A stretch of DNA of 64,000 nucleotides from Kitasatospora atroaurantiaca (GCF_007828955.1 NZ_VIVR01000001.1:4216001-4280000); one strand, 5' to 3'. Shown: positions 41,413 through 49,622, counted from the stretch's first letter. The notes: generated from the sequence alone by a model not told the origin. Made by a program: numbers and translations.

Positions 41413-42270
41413 TTACGCCTCCTGCTCCGACAGGTACGCCTCGATCTCCTCGGTGCCCGGCTCCGGAGCCAGGTCCGGGTACTCCTCCACCAGCAGCGCC
41501 GGCAGCCCGGGCACCGTCCACTCGCCGCACAGCCGCAGCGCCTCGGCCGCCACCGCTGCCTCGAAGCCGTCGAAGTCGCCCGACAGCTCGGACGGCATCG
41601 GCAGGCCGAGTGCGTTGAGGCCGGCCAGGTTGCGGTAGCTGCGCTGCATCAGCCGGTTCTCGAGGAGCATCCGCGCGCCGTCCGTGGCCATCCCGATGGA
41701 CAGCAGCCGGGTACGGCCCCAGCCGCCGTCGTCCTCCACCCGGTCGAGTGCCTCCAGGGAGTCGAAGGCCGCGACCCGCTCCTCCTCGCTCAGCTCGCGG
41801 AAGGCGTCCAGCCAGGCCCGGACGGCCGCCGGGTCGGCCGTGTCCACCCCGTCCGCCCGCAGCAGCAGCGCGTACAGGCGCGGCCAGGTGACCAGGTGCG
41901 GCTGGCGCAGCAGCCCGCAGAGCAGCTCCCCCTGCCACTCCGCCTCGGCGTGCAGCCGTTCCTGCCGCTTGGCGTTCAGCCGCTTCGTCGCCCGCTGATG
42001 GTCGATCAGCAGCCGCACCGCCCGCCCGTACGCCTCCGGATCGGCCTCGGGCTGCACGTACATGTACAGGCGCTCGTACAGCAGCTGCTCCACCACCGGC
42101 GAGCTGAGCTCGGGGTAGCCGTCGTGCATCCGCCCGTCCCCGAGTTCCAGCAGCGTCAGCACCGCCCGCAGCGCATCCTCGGGCACCGGCTCCAGGCCCT
42201 CGTCGGCGGCCCAGGCCAGCAGGTCGGTGGCACGGGTACGCGGGGCGAGCTGCAGGTCTTCGTCGTTCAC
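41413..42270 (-). CDS. Hypothetical cytosolic protein (SUKH/immunity-like helical protein not excluded)
   Basis: A 285-aa acidic, helical protein from GTG 42270. No membrane segment, signal or catalytic motif is visible. Trp/Leu-rich helices (L-L-A-W-A-A-D-E-G-L, L-L-Y-E-R-L-Y-M-Y-V-Q-P-E-A-D, T-W-P-R-L-Y-A-L-L-L-R-A-D-G-V) suggest a protein-binding or DUF-type fold. It is divergent from the GNAT gene. I do not recognise the family. Confidence 0.75.
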   Translation of the reverse strand: MNDEDLQLAPRTRATDLLAWAADEGLEPVPEDALRAVLTLLELGDGRMHDGYPELSSPVVEQLLYERLYMYVQPEADPEAYGRAVRLLIDHQRATKRLNAKRQERLHAEAEWQGELLCGLLRQPHLVTWPRLYALLLRADGVDTADPAAVRAWLDAFRELSEEERVAAFDSLEALDRVEDDGGWGRTRLLSIGMATDGARMLLENRLMQRSYRNLAGLNALGLPMPSELSGDFDGFEAAVAAEALRLCGEWTVPGLPALLVEEYPDLAPEPGTEEIEAYLSEQEA

Positions 42271-42312
42271 CCTCAAACGGTATCCGCTGCGACCGGCGTA
42301 GGGTCGGGCGGC

Positions 42313-42882
42313 ATGAACCACGTACGGCTCACCGGCCCGCGCCTCGCGATCCGCGAGTTCCACCTCACCCCGAGTGACGTGGACGCCCTGCATGCCATCT
42401 TCGGCGACGCCGAGACCGCCAGGTACCTGCCGTTCGAGCCCCGGGACCGTGAGAACTGCGCCGACCAGATCGAGCTGTACCTGGAGGAGGCCGAGAAGGA
42501 CCCGCGCACGGTCTACCGCCTCGCCGTCACCCTCCTCGCCGACGGCGAGCCCGAGTACGCCGTGCCGGTCGGCAACGCCGTCCTCGGCATCGAGGGCGAT
42601 CGCGCCGCCTTCCTCGGGTACGCGCTGCGCCGGGACACCTGGGGCCAGGGCTACGCGAGCGAGATCACCGGGCTGCTCTGCGACTTCGGCTTCGGCGCCC
42701 TCGGCCTGCACCGGCTGGCCGCCCGGGTCGACCCGGAGAACGCCGCCTCCTCCCGGGTGCTCACCAAGGCCGGCTTCCAGCTGGAGGGCCGGATCCGGCA
42801 CGACCTCTTCCTGCGGGACACCTGGTACGACTCGCTGCAGTACTCGCTGCTGGAGGACGAGTGGCGGAGGCCCGCCGGATGA
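42313..42882 (+). CDS. GNAT-family N-acetyltransferase (RimJ/RimL-like)
   Basis: A 189-aa protein with the RimJ-type layout: L-T-G-P-R-L-A-I-R-E-F at the N-terminus, the acetyl-CoA pyrophosphate loop in R-R-D-T-W-G-Q-G-Y-A-S-E, and the C-terminal D-P-E-N-A-A-S-S-R-V-L-T-K-A-G-F motif. It transfers acetyl to an amine of a protein or small molecule; the substrate is unknown. Divergent from the preceding hypothetical gene by 42 bp. Confidence 0.9.
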   Translation: MNHVRLTGPRLAIREFHLTPSDVDALHAIFGDAETARYLPFEPRDRENCADQIELYLEEAEKDPRTVYRLAVTLLADGEPEYAVPVGNAVLGIEGDRAAFLGYALRRDTWGQGYASEITGLLCDFGFGALGLHRLAARVDPENAASSRVLTKAGFQLEGRIRHDLFLRDTWYDSLQYSLLEDEWRRPAG

Positions 42883-42991
42883 CGGGGGTGGGGAGAACCC
42901 CACCCCGAACCGGCCAGCGGGCTCCATACCGGCGGCGGCGCGGCTCCGGCACCTTGGAGTGGTGAGCACGGATGACACCGAGGGGCCTGCG

Positions 42992-43705
42992 ATGACCACC
43001 AGCACCATGAGCCACGCCGAGTACCGGCTGCCGCACGGCCACCAGAGCGGCGAGGAGCGCGGTCCGTCGTTCCGGCGGGCCCCGTTCGCGGCCGCCACCT
43101 ACCGTGAGCTGGGCTTCCTGCTCAGCGGCCTGCCCATCGCCGTCGCGGGGTTCAGCTTCGTCGTGATCCTCTTCTCGGCGGGCCTCGGCCTGGTCGTCAC
43201 GATGCTCGGCCTCCCCGTGCTCGCCCTGCTGCTCTCGGGGGCCCGGGGCTTCGGCGCCCTGGAGCGCAACCGTGCCCGCACCCTGCTCGCCACCGACGTG
43301 ACCGCCCCCGCGCCCGTCCGGCCCACCCGAGAGGGCTTCTGGGGTGGTGTCACCGCCCGACTGGCGGATGCCGCGGGCTGGCGGGCGGCGCTCTACCAGG
43401 TGCTGATGTTCCCGTGGACGGTGCTGAGCTTCTCGGTCTCGCTGACCTTCGTGATCACCGGCTGGGTGGTCGCGCTGTACCCGCTCTACCACTGGGTCTT
43501 CGCCCGCTACACGTCCTGGCCCGGCTACCGGGTCTTCGACTTCACCAAGGACGGCAAGCACTACGAGTACTACGTCACCTCGCCGCTGCAGATCGCAACG
43601 GTGTCGGCGATCGGTCTGGCCCTGGTCTTCCTGACGCCTCTGCTGAACCGGGCGCTCGCCAACGTCCATCGGCTGGCGGTCCGAGGCCTGCTCGGAGCCC
43701 GCTGA
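42992..43705 (+). CDS. Membrane protein with sensor domain of streptomycete histidine kinases
   Basis: A 237-aa protein. ATG 42992 is preferred because GAGGGG lies six bases upstream; an in-frame GTG at 42962 is a weaker start. It has four hydrophobic spans in two pairs: F-L-L-S-G-L-P-I-A-V-A-G-F-S-F-V-V-I-L with L-G-L-V-V-T-M-L-G-L-P-V-L-A, and the later V-L-S-F-S-V-S-L-T-F-V-I-T-G-W with A-T-V-S-A-I-G-L-A-L-V-F-L. This matches the 'putative sensor' region normally fused to kinases, but here stands alone. Possible stress-sensing partner; no cognate kinase nearby. Confidence 0.82.
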   Translation: MTTSTMSHAEYRLPHGHQSGEERGPSFRRAPFAAATYRELGFLLSGLPIAVAGFSFVVILFSAGLGLVVTMLGLPVLALLLSGARGFGALERNRARTLLATDVTAPAPVRPTREGFWGGVTARLADAAGWRAALYQVLMFPWTVLSFSVSLTFVITGWVVALYPLYHWVFARYTSWPGYRVFDFTKDGKHYEYYVTSPLQIATVSAIGLALVFLTPLLNRALANVHRLAVRGLLGAR

Positions 43706-43742
43706 CGGAGAGGGCGCCCGCTGATGGGAAGGCGCCGGTACG

Positions 43743-43779
43743 ACGACAGGCCCGGCAGAGAATCTGCCGGGCCTGTCGT
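43743..43779 (-). terminator. Terminator of initiator tRNA copy 1
   Basis: ACGACAGGCCCGGCAGA pairs perfectly with TCTGCCGGGCCTGTCGT around a GAA loop, ten bases past the tRNA 3' end on the minus strand. It may also stop the convergent sensor-protein transcript. Confidence 0.9.
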
Positions 43780-43788
43780 GTTACTGAG

Positions 43789-43862
43789 TAGCGGGGACAG
43801 GATTTGAACCTGCGACCTCTGGGTTATGAGCCCAGCGAGCTACCGAGCTGCTCCACCCCGCG
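43789..43862 (-). tRNA. Initiator tRNA-fMet (CAT), copy 1
   Basis: 74 nt without encoded CCA. The acceptor begins CGCGGGG opposite CCCCGCT, so positions 1 and 72 are mismatched as in initiators. The anticodon stem has GGG opposite CCC next to the CTCATAA loop, the hallmark of tRNA-fMet. The D arm (GCAGCTCGGTAGC) and T arm (GGTTCAAATCC) are regular. Identical to the copy at 47284-47357. Confidence 0.96.
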
Positions 43863-44028
43863 TCGTTGCCCTCACACTATGCGTTCCCGCCCGGTAAAGC
43901 GAATCAATTGGATTCGGCGGCCCGAGCAGCGGATTCGGGCCCGGCGGGCCACCGTCCCGAGCCGAAGGGCGCGCCGCTGCCGAAAAGGAGGAGCGACAAG
44001 CGAGCGATGGGGGTCCCCCCGGCCGAGG

Positions 44029-44087
44029 GCTGGGGGAGAGTGCCGGAGCCTGGGGGCACCTCCCAGCCGCCAGGCTGGGGGAGAGTG
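44029..44087. repeat. Short intergenic repeats in the 309-bp gap before the methyltransferase gene
   Basis: GCTGGGGGAGAGTG occurs at 44029-44042 and 44074-44087, with TGGGGGCACCTCCC between, a form of the CCCCCAGCC/GGGAGGTGCCCCCA element also at 8598-8631. The rest of 43863-44171 shows no gene; a short AT-richer stretch near 43895-43915 could be the tRNA promoter. Confidence 0.65.
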
Positions 44088-44171
44088 TCGGCAGGGGGTA
44101 CGAGCGCCCGGAGGCGAGTGGGCGACCAGCATGGTCCGATGGGGAGGCACGCCGCCGCCCCAGGAGTCCCC

Positions 44172-44891
44172 GTGAGCACGCCTGCCATGCTGATCACCTC
44201 CCGCCCGCTCGACGAGTACTGCCAGCTCTTCGGCCTCACCCGCAGTGAACTGAGCGCGGTGCCGGGCCCCGTTCTGGACTGCCCGGGCGGCGCCGCCGGC
44301 CTCGCCGCCGAGGCCGGCGAGCTGGGCGTCCGGGTGATCGCCACGGACCCGGCGTACGCGGCGCCGCTGCCCGCCCTCACCGCCCTCGCCCGGGCCGGGC
44401 GGGACGCCATGGCCGCCGCGATGACGGCGACCCCGCACCTGTACCTGTCGCCCCGTCATCTCCCGTACGACAAGTACCTGCGCAGCTGGGACCGGGCCCG
44501 CCGGCTCTTCGCCGCCGACAGCTCCGCCCACCCCGAGCGCTACGTCGCCGCCGCGCTGCCCCGACTCCCCTTCGCCGACGGCTCGTTCGCGCTCACCCTC
44601 AGCTCGTACCTGCTCTTCGCGTACCCGGCGCTCTTCCCGCCGGCCGGCCAGCTCGCCGGCTTACTGGAACTCGCCCGGGTCACCGCCCCCGAGGGCGAGG
44701 TCCGGATCTACCCCCTGCACGACGGCACCGGCCGCCGCTGCCGGCACCTCGACGAGCTCCGGGCCGCCCTGGGGAGGCGTCAAGTCTCCAGCGAGGTACG
44801 GCGGATGGCCAGACCGGGCGACGGCCGGACCCGCCGCGTCCTGGTGCTGCGCGCCGCCGACCACCGCCGCCGGAACGGCCGGCAGCACTGA
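44172..44891 (+). CDS. SAM-dependent methyltransferase-like protein containing a TTA codon
   Basis: A 239-aa protein from GTG 44172 with AGGAG five bases upstream. The Rossmann-type start V-L-D-C-P-G-G-A-A-G-L-A-A-E-A-G...V-I-A-T-D-P-A-Y and the later L-P-F-A-D-G-S-F-A-L-T-L-S-S-Y-L-L resemble class I methyltransferases of unknown substrate. Codon 164 (44661-44663) is TTA, the rare leucine codon read by the bldA tRNA, so translation should depend on developmental stage. No operon partner on this strand. Confidence 0.8.
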   Translation: MSTPAMLITSRPLDEYCQLFGLTRSELSAVPGPVLDCPGGAAGLAAEAGELGVRVIATDPAYAAPLPALTALARAGRDAMAAAMTATPHLYLSPRHLPYDKYLRSWDRARRLFAADSSAHPERYVAAALPRLPFADGSFALTLSSYLLFAYPALFPPAGQLAGLLELARVTAPEGEVRIYPLHDGTGRRCRHLDELRAALGRRQVSSEVRRMARPGDGRTRRVLVLRAADHRRRNGRQH

Positions 44892-44902
44892 AGAGCTGAC
44901 GG

Positions 44903-45832
44903 TCAGTCGGCTTTGGCGGCCTGCGCCGGGACGGTGCTCTGCGGGACCCGCCGCAGCACCTCCTCGGCGACCACGCGCCGACGCGAATAGGGCGGCACGG
45001 TACGGGGGTTGCGCATCTTGTACGCCACCGCCTCGCGCAGCCTGGCCTTCTGCGCCTCCGGCAGGTCGGGGAGGGCGACGGCCTCGCGTGCGGCCAGCAG
45101 GGCCTGCAGCAGTTCGAACGGCGAGAGGTGGCGGTCGATCGCCTTGACGATCAGGTCGACGTTCTCCGCGTCCGGGCGGCCCTGGAGCAGGGCGAGCGCC
45201 TGGACGCGCAGGCCCTCCACCCCGGTGTCGAAGAGCTTCCGGACCTCAGCCGGGCTGAACTCCAGGGAGCCCGCCGCGATGGCGGTCTGGCTCACCGAGT
45301 CGGCCAGCGTCTGCCGGTCGGCGGCGGACAGGGCGCGCGCCAGCAGTAAACGGGTGAGCAGCCAGCCGGCCAGAAAGCCGAGCACGGTGAAGTACACCGC
45401 GAGCGACGCGGCGAAGCCGGCCGCGCCCTCGTCGCCGCCGACCACCGGGGCCAGCGCGTCGCCGAGTTGGCGCAGCCGGTGCGGAAGGGTGCCGATCTGG
45501 GTGAGGCCGGCGCCGAGCAGGATCTTCGTCAGCCAGTCGGAGACCTGCTCCAGATTGGTGTTCGGGGCGTAGCTCGCCGTGGAGGTGGCGCTCTGGTCGG
45601 CGGGATGCGCGGCCGCACCGCTGGTGAGCAGTCGCGGTATGCCGAAGAGGAAGCCCAGTCCGCCGCCGGCCACCGTGAAGGTCGCGGCCACCATCAGCCC
45701 GCCGCCGAGGACGGCCGGCCAGTCCTCGCTCGCCGCCGAGTACAGCGTCAGTCCGAGCAGTCCGGCGCCGAGTACCGAGCCGAGTCCGATCTTCACCGGC
45801 GGAGTGAGCTCGCCGTGACGTTCGAGTTCCAC
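44903..45832 (-). CDS. Membrane protein of unknown function containing a TTA codon
   Basis: A 309-aa protein from GTG 45832, with GGGGGAGG upstream. Three to four membrane segments are visible (L-G-A-G-L-L-G-L-T-L-Y-S-A-A, G-G-G-L-M-V-A-A-T-F-T-V-A-G-G-G-L-G-F-L-F-G-I-P-R, and F-A-A-S-L-A-V-Y-F-T-V-L-G-F-L-A-G-W-L-L-T-R). The C-terminal ~130 residues are a charged helical cytosolic domain. Codon 162 is TTA (45347-45349 on the complement), predicting bldA dependence. Convergent with the TTA-bearing methyltransferase gene. Family not recognised. Confidence 0.78.
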   Translation of the reverse strand: MELERHGELTPPVKIGLGSVLGAGLLGLTLYSAASEDWPAVLGGGLMVAATFTVAGGGLGFLFGIPRLLTSGAAAHPADQSATSTASYAPNTNLEQVSDWLTKILLGAGLTQIGTLPHRLRQLGDALAPVVGGDEGAAGFAASLAVYFTVLGFLAGWLLTRLLLARALSAADRQTLADSVSQTAIAAGSLEFSPAEVRKLFDTGVEGLRVQALALLQGRPDAENVDLIVKAIDRHLSPFELLQALLAAREAVALPDLPEAQKARLREAVAYKMRNPRTVPPYSRRRVVAEEVLRRVPQSTVPAQAAKAD

Positions 45833-45946
45833 CGACTGCCTCCCCCGAGCGGCCCGTACAGGCACACCGGTCGTTCCGGTCCGTACGGTCGTCGCCGACT
45901 GTAGCGGAACGGCGGCAGGCCGGACAGGGAGCGCGGGAACGCAGAC

Positions 45947-46033
45947 GGCCCGTGGGCTGCTCCTCGGCACACCGAGCCCGTCGACTGGCTCGGCGGCCGA
46001 GGCACCGGGGATGTTCCGGTAAGCCCACGGGCC
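45947..46033 (-). ncRNA. Branched RNA structure at the 3' part of a candidate leader or small RNA
   Basis: A perfect 12-bp outer stem (GGCCCGTGGGCT 45947-45958 with AGCCCACGGGCC 46022-46033) encloses a long hairpin (CCTCGGC/GCCGAGG continuing as CCGAGCC/GGCTCGG, 45962-46002) and a small one (ACCGG/CCGGT, 46004-46020). This three-way junction is too regular for chance. It lies 115 bp before the minus-strand membrane gene and ~70 bp after the mini-ORF described separately. It may terminate a small transcript or regulate the downstream gene. Confidence 0.6.
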
Positions 46034-46103
46034 GGGTGACTGCTGTGGATTCGCCTGTGCCGCGGGAGACCGGACGGCCTCACCTGCTCAGGCAGGGGCG
46101 GCT

Positions 46104-46142
46104 CTAGCGAGCAGCCACCTCACACATCCTGAAAGTACTCAA
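46104..46142 (-). CDS. Mini-ORF with a perfect Shine-Dalgarno (candidate leader peptide)
   Basis: On the minus strand GAAAGGAGGTGATCC (46147-46161), a 15-nt perfect complement of the 16S rRNA tail, is followed either by TTG at 46142 (12 codons, ending M-C-E-V-A-A-R) or by ATG at 46127 (7 codons). ATCCTGA and TCAGGAT flanking the spacer can pair, which would bring the ATG close to the Shine-Dalgarno. A promoter-like TTGCCT and TATCGT pair with 18-bp spacing lies just upstream (~46174-46203). No other gene is seen in 45833-46229. Confidence 0.45.
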   Translation of the reverse strand: MSTFRMCEVAAR

Positions 46143-46229
46143 CTCAGGATCACCTCCTTTCAGTGTGCCGCCACGATAGGCACGCACCCTTCGAAGAGGC
46201 AACGCCTTTTTTCTCGGAAATCGGGCGGG

Positions 46230-47117
46230 CTACTTCTTCGTGCCGTCCACGATCACCGGTGTGCCGGCCGAGCCGCAGGGGCTCGCGTAGACCGGGTTCT
46301 TCTCCGCGGCGGCCTTGAAGGCCTCGATGCACTGGCTCATCAGGATCTTGTCGGTCAGCGAATTGGCGATCGCCGTGTTCGCCGCCGCCGTGCTCTCGGA
46401 ATCGATCTTCCGCTTCTCGGCCTCGGCCTTCGCGGTGCGCACCGCCGCCTCGGCCTGCGCGGTGGCCTGGTCCTGCTGGATCTTCTGGTCGATCGCCTTC
46501 TGCAGGCCGTCGCTCGGCTTGACGTTGCGCAGGTTGACGCCGTTCACCAGGATGCCGCGCGGGGCCAGCCGCGCGGTGATCAGCTTGTCGATCTCGGCGG
46601 TTATCGCCTCCCGCTGCGTGCTGTAACCCTCGACGCCGGTGTGGCGGGCGAAGACGTTGCGGACGATCTCCCGGCTGTCCGGGTAGACCAGCCGTTGCTG
46701 GACGGCCTCCGCGCTGCCGGCCAGCTTGTAGAGCGCCAGGGTGTGCTCGGGGTCTATCGACCACTTCACGGTGAGGTCGGCGTAGAGCACACCGCCCTCG
46801 GAGGACCGGACCTCCACGGTGTCGTTGCCGGTGAGGTTGAGGTCGGCCGGGCGGGTCGAGAAGGTGGTCACATCGGTCAGCGGGGACTTCAGGTGCAGAC
46901 CGGACTGCCAGGTCGTGCCCACCTTGCCGAGGGTGGTCGGCACGCCCACCTCGTACGGCTCGACCACGTACGTGAAGGTGCTGAGCCCGAGGAGGAGCCC
47001 GACGGCGCCGGTCAGGATGCCGGTGAGGGTGGCGAGGCGGAATTCGACGACCTCGCGCCGTCTGAGGACGACCAGCGTGATGCCGAGGGCGAGGAGCAGC
47101 AGGGAGATGTAGAGCAT
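46230..47117 (-). CDS. SPFH/prohibitin-family membrane protein
   Basis: A 295-aa protein from ATG 47117 (GAGAG eight bases upstream; a GTG at 47123 is possible). Two N-terminal membrane segments (M-L-Y-I-S-L-L-L-L-A-L-G-I-T-L-V-V-L and L-T-G-I-L-T-G-A-V-G-L-L-L-G) precede the SPFH domain (V-V-E-P-Y-E-V-G-V-P-T-T-L-G-K-V). A long Ala/Glu/Lys coiled coil (A-T-A-Q-A-E-A-A-V-R-T-A-K-A-E-A-E-K) follows. Such proteins assemble into membrane microdomain scaffolds and modulate proteases. Confidence 0.9.
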   Translation of the reverse strand: MLYISLLLLALGITLVVLRRREVVEFRLATLTGILTGAVGLLLGLSTFTYVVEPYEVGVPTTLGKVGTTWQSGLHLKSPLTDVTTFSTRPADLNLTGNDTVEVRSSEGGVLYADLTVKWSIDPEHTLALYKLAGSAEAVQQRLVYPDSREIVRNVFARHTGVEGYSTQREAITAEIDKLITARLAPRGILVNGVNLRNVKPSDGLQKAIDQKIQQDQATAQAEAAVRTAKAEAEKRKIDSESTAAANTAIANSLTDKILMSQCIEAFKAAAEKNPVYASPCGSAGTPVIVDGTKK

Positions 47118-47238
47118 CGTCACGTCTCTCGGGTTCTGACGGCAGGACGCCCGGAGCCTAGGGGCTGCGGGCGGGCCGGGAGAGCGCTTCGGATGATGTT
47201 CAGGAGAGAACGTGGGAGAGCGGGAACTTCAGGAAAAG

Positions 47239-47273
47239 CAGCAGGCCCGGCAGAGAATCTGCCGGGCCTGCTG
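47239..47273 (-). terminator. Terminator of initiator tRNA copy 2
   Basis: CAGCAGGCCCGGCAGA pairs with TCTGCCGGGCCTGCTG around GAA, ten bases past the tRNA 3' end, and is nearly identical to the hairpin after copy 1. Confidence 0.9.
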
Positions 47274-47283
47274 TGCTACTGAG

Positions 47284-47357
47284 TAGCGGGGACAGGATTT
47301 GAACCTGCGACCTCTGGGTTATGAGCCCAGCGAGCTACCGAGCTGCTCCACCCCGCG
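47284..47357 (-). tRNA. Initiator tRNA-fMet (CAT), copy 2
   Basis: Identical in sequence to 43789-43862, with the same initiator features (mismatched 1-72 pair, GGG/CCC anticodon stem, CAT anticodon) and the same 3' flank up to the terminator. The CCA is not encoded. Confidence 0.96.
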
Positions 47358-47412
47358 TCGGTGAACCCAACAGTACGGGAGAGCTGCGCAGAAAGGAAAT
47401 CCGTATCCCGGG

Positions 47413-48666
47413 TCAGCTGCGGACCGGGTGCCGCACGGGGTGCCGGGCCGTCCGGGCCCTGGCCCAGACGGCGAAGCAGACCAGCGTCGCGAAGCACGGC
47501 ACCATCAGCGCCCCGTAAACCAGCAGGAACCCGTGGGTGCCGAGCCCGGCGGCGGCGTTCCAGGTGCCGTGCAGGGCCATCGAGAGCAGCAGCCCGGCGG
47601 GGGCGGCCAGCCGGGCCAGCCAGCGGCGGCCGGTGGTGAGGGTGATCGCGATGCCCAGGCCGGTGAGTGCGGTGAACAGCGGGTGCGCGAACGGGGAGAG
47701 CAGGCCGCGCAGGACGAAGGTGTGCACGGTGCTGTCGAAGTCGCGCAGGCTCGGGGGCTGGCCGAGCCCGATGCTGTCCAGCCGGGACTGCTGGTCGTCG
47801 GTGAAGGCGCGGCCCAGGTAGAGGGCGTTCTCGGTGAACGCGAAGCCGCAGGCGGTGACCCCGCCCAGGACGATCCCGGCGGCCAGGGTGCGCGGGCTGG
47901 AGCGGGCCCGGGAGCGGGTGCGGACGCGCGGGTGCGGGCGGAAGTACGGGAGCGGGCGCAGGCGCGGCCGGAGCCGGGCGGTCAGCCGCAGCCGGTGCGC
48001 GGAGCGGCGCAGCGGGGCCGGGGAGCGCCGGACCAGGACGGCGCAGGTGCGTTCGGCGCGACATCGGAGCCGGCGGCGGACCGGCAGCAGGAGCATCAGC
48101 AGGGCGGCACCCTTGGCCGCCTCCTCGATCAGGGGGGTCGCGAACTCGGCCCCGAGCGTCTCGCCGCGTGCGCTGCCCTGGTGGGCGATCAGGAAGTCGC
48201 TGGCCCAGCCGTTGGCCATGATCGCCACGGTGGTCGCCGCGCAGGCCCCCCAGGCCAGGCAGAACAGCGTGTGCCGCAGCGGGACCCTGGCCGTCTGGTT
48301 GAGCCAGGCGAGCGCGCCCAGGACGAACGGCAGCGGCAACAGCGCCAGGCCGAGACCGACCAGCAGGCCGGTGGTGCCGGTCTGCCGGTGCACCAGCCGC
48401 AGGATCAGCACCCCGCAGCCGGCCAGCGCCAAGGCGGCCAGGGCGGAGGAGAGCGCCGGGTAGCGCAGCGCGGCCGCGCGGCGCAGCAGGTTGTCCACCC
48501 CGACGTACGGGTGCCAGGGCAGCAGCCAGCTCGCCCGGCGCACTCGGGGCCCCGGGATCGACCGGGTGCCGGTGGCGCGCGTGGGCGGGTCTGTGGCGGC
48601 AGCGGCGGCGACCGTGGTGCGGACCGGCGCGTGGGGGTATGGGCTGCCGCTGGACGGACTGCTCAC
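47413..48666 (-). CDS. PrsW-family intramembrane metalloprotease
   Basis: A 417-aa polytopic protein with the PrsW motifs: I-E-E-A-A-K-G in one helix, F-A-F-T-E-N-A-L-Y in the next, H-P-L-F-T-A-L-T-G, and H-G-T-W-N-A near the end. A basic Arg-rich cytosolic loop (~60 residues) is inserted between the first two motifs. GTG 48666 is the chosen start; GTG 48690 is an alternative, and neither has a strong ribosome site. PrsW relatives cleave membrane anti-sigma factors; here the target is unknown, though a membrane-bound sigma factor is encoded 10 kb away. Confidence 0.9.
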   Translation of the reverse strand: MSSPSSGSPYPHAPVRTTVAAAAATDPPTRATGTRSIPGPRVRRASWLLPWHPYVGVDNLLRRAAALRYPALSSALAALALAGCGVLILRLVHRQTGTTGLLVGLGLALLPLPFVLGALAWLNQTARVPLRHTLFCLAWGACAATTVAIMANGWASDFLIAHQGSARGETLGAEFATPLIEEAAKGAALLMLLLPVRRRLRCRAERTCAVLVRRSPAPLRRSAHRLRLTARLRPRLRPLPYFRPHPRVRTRSRARSSPRTLAAGIVLGGVTACGFAFTENALYLGRAFTDDQQSRLDSIGLGQPPSLRDFDSTVHTFVLRGLLSPFAHPLFTALTGLGIAITLTTGRRWLARLAAPAGLLLSMALHGTWNAAAGLGTHGFLLVYGALMVPCFATLVCFAVWARARTARHPVRHPVRS

Positions 48667-48791
48667 CCGGGCAGCGTAGGGGAACCACACGCTCCGGGGG
48701 GAGCCCTCGGCACAATCCGTACCTAAATGATCACTTCAGGTGACGGTCCGTCAGGCCCTGATCCGGGCCGTCGGGCCCCCGGGCAGGGGCC

Positions 48792-49622
48792 TCAGCGGCG
48801 GCGGAACAGCAGGTCGTGCACCACGTGGCCCTTGGCCATCCCGGCCCGCTCGAACTTGGTGACCGGGCGCCACTCGGGCCGGGGCGCGTAGCCGGGCAGG
48901 CTGCCGGCCGGGTGGTCGGCGGGCTCCAGCCAGCCGGTGCCGTCGCCCTCGGGGTGCAGGTTCTCCAGCTCGGGCGAGGCGGAGAGCACCTCGAGCATCT
49001 GCTCGGCGTACGGCTCCCAGTCGGTCGCGCAGTGCACCAGGGCGCCGGGCGCGAGCCGGGGCAGCGCCAGCTCCAGGAAGGACGGCTGGACCAGCCGCCG
49101 CTTGTGGTGCTTCGGCTTTGGCCACGGGTCGGCGAAGTACACCCGCAGGCCCGCCAGCGAGGCGTCGGTGAGCATGTCGCGCAGCAGGATCACCGCGTCG
49201 CCGGCGGCCGTCCGGACGTTCTCCGAGCCGTTCCGCTCCAGCAGCTGGAGCAGGTTCCCGTGGCCGGGGGTGTGCACATCGGCGGCCAGGATGCCCATGC
49301 CGGGGTCGGCGGCCGCCATCGCGGCGGTGGTCTCGCCCATGCCGAAGCCGATCTCCAGGGTGACCGGGAGGCCGCCGAAGAGGGTCTTCAGATCGAGCGG
49401 GCTGCCGTCGATCGCTATGCCGTACTGCTCCCAGCCCCGGTCGAGCGCACCGGCCTGGGCGTTGGTCATCCGGCCTCGGCGCGGCTGGAAGCTGCGGATC
49501 CGGCGCTCGGTGTGCTGGGCCTCGGTGGCCCGGTGCGGGTACATCGGCGCGGGGTACCCGGCCGGTGCGGCGGAGAGCCGGGCGGACGGGGAGGGCTGGG
49601 GGCTGGGGGCGGTGGCAGTCAC
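48792..49622 (-). CDS. trmB: tRNA (guanine-N7-)-methyltransferase
   Basis: A 276-aa SAM-dependent enzyme. Motifs are L-E-I-G-F-G-M-G-E-T (SAM loop), V-Y-F-A-D-P-W-P-K-P-K-H-H-K-R-R (TrmB signature) and the C-terminal T-K-F-E-R-A-G. It makes m7G46 in tRNA variable loops. The GTG 49622 start adds a ~40-residue low-complexity N-terminus, usual for actinobacterial TrmB. The PrsW gene lies downstream, 125 bp away. Confidence 0.94.
   Translation of the reverse strand: MTATAPSPQPSPSARLSAAPAGYPAPMYPHRATEAQHTERRIRSFQPRRGRMTNAQAGALDRGWEQYGIAIDGSPLDLKTLFGGLPVTLEIGFGMGETTAAMAAADPGMGILAADVHTPGHGNLLQLLERNGSENVRTAAGDAVILLRDMLTDASLAGLRVYFADPWPKPKHHKRRLVQPSFLELALPRLAPGALVHCATDWEPYAEQMLEVLSASPELENLHPEGDGTGWLEPADHPAGSLPGYAPRPEWRPVTKFERAGMAKGHVVHDLLFRRR

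Noticed and set aside
45793..46083. 96-aa minus-strand ORF overlapping the membrane-protein start
   Set aside because: Pro/Arg/Ser-rich, no ribosome site, and it covers the structured RNA; more likely non-coding.
46147..46161. Fragment of 16S rRNA
   Set aside because: Only the last ~15 nt match (GGATCACCTCCTTTC); there is no upstream rRNA sequence. It is better read as a perfect Shine-Dalgarno on the other strand.
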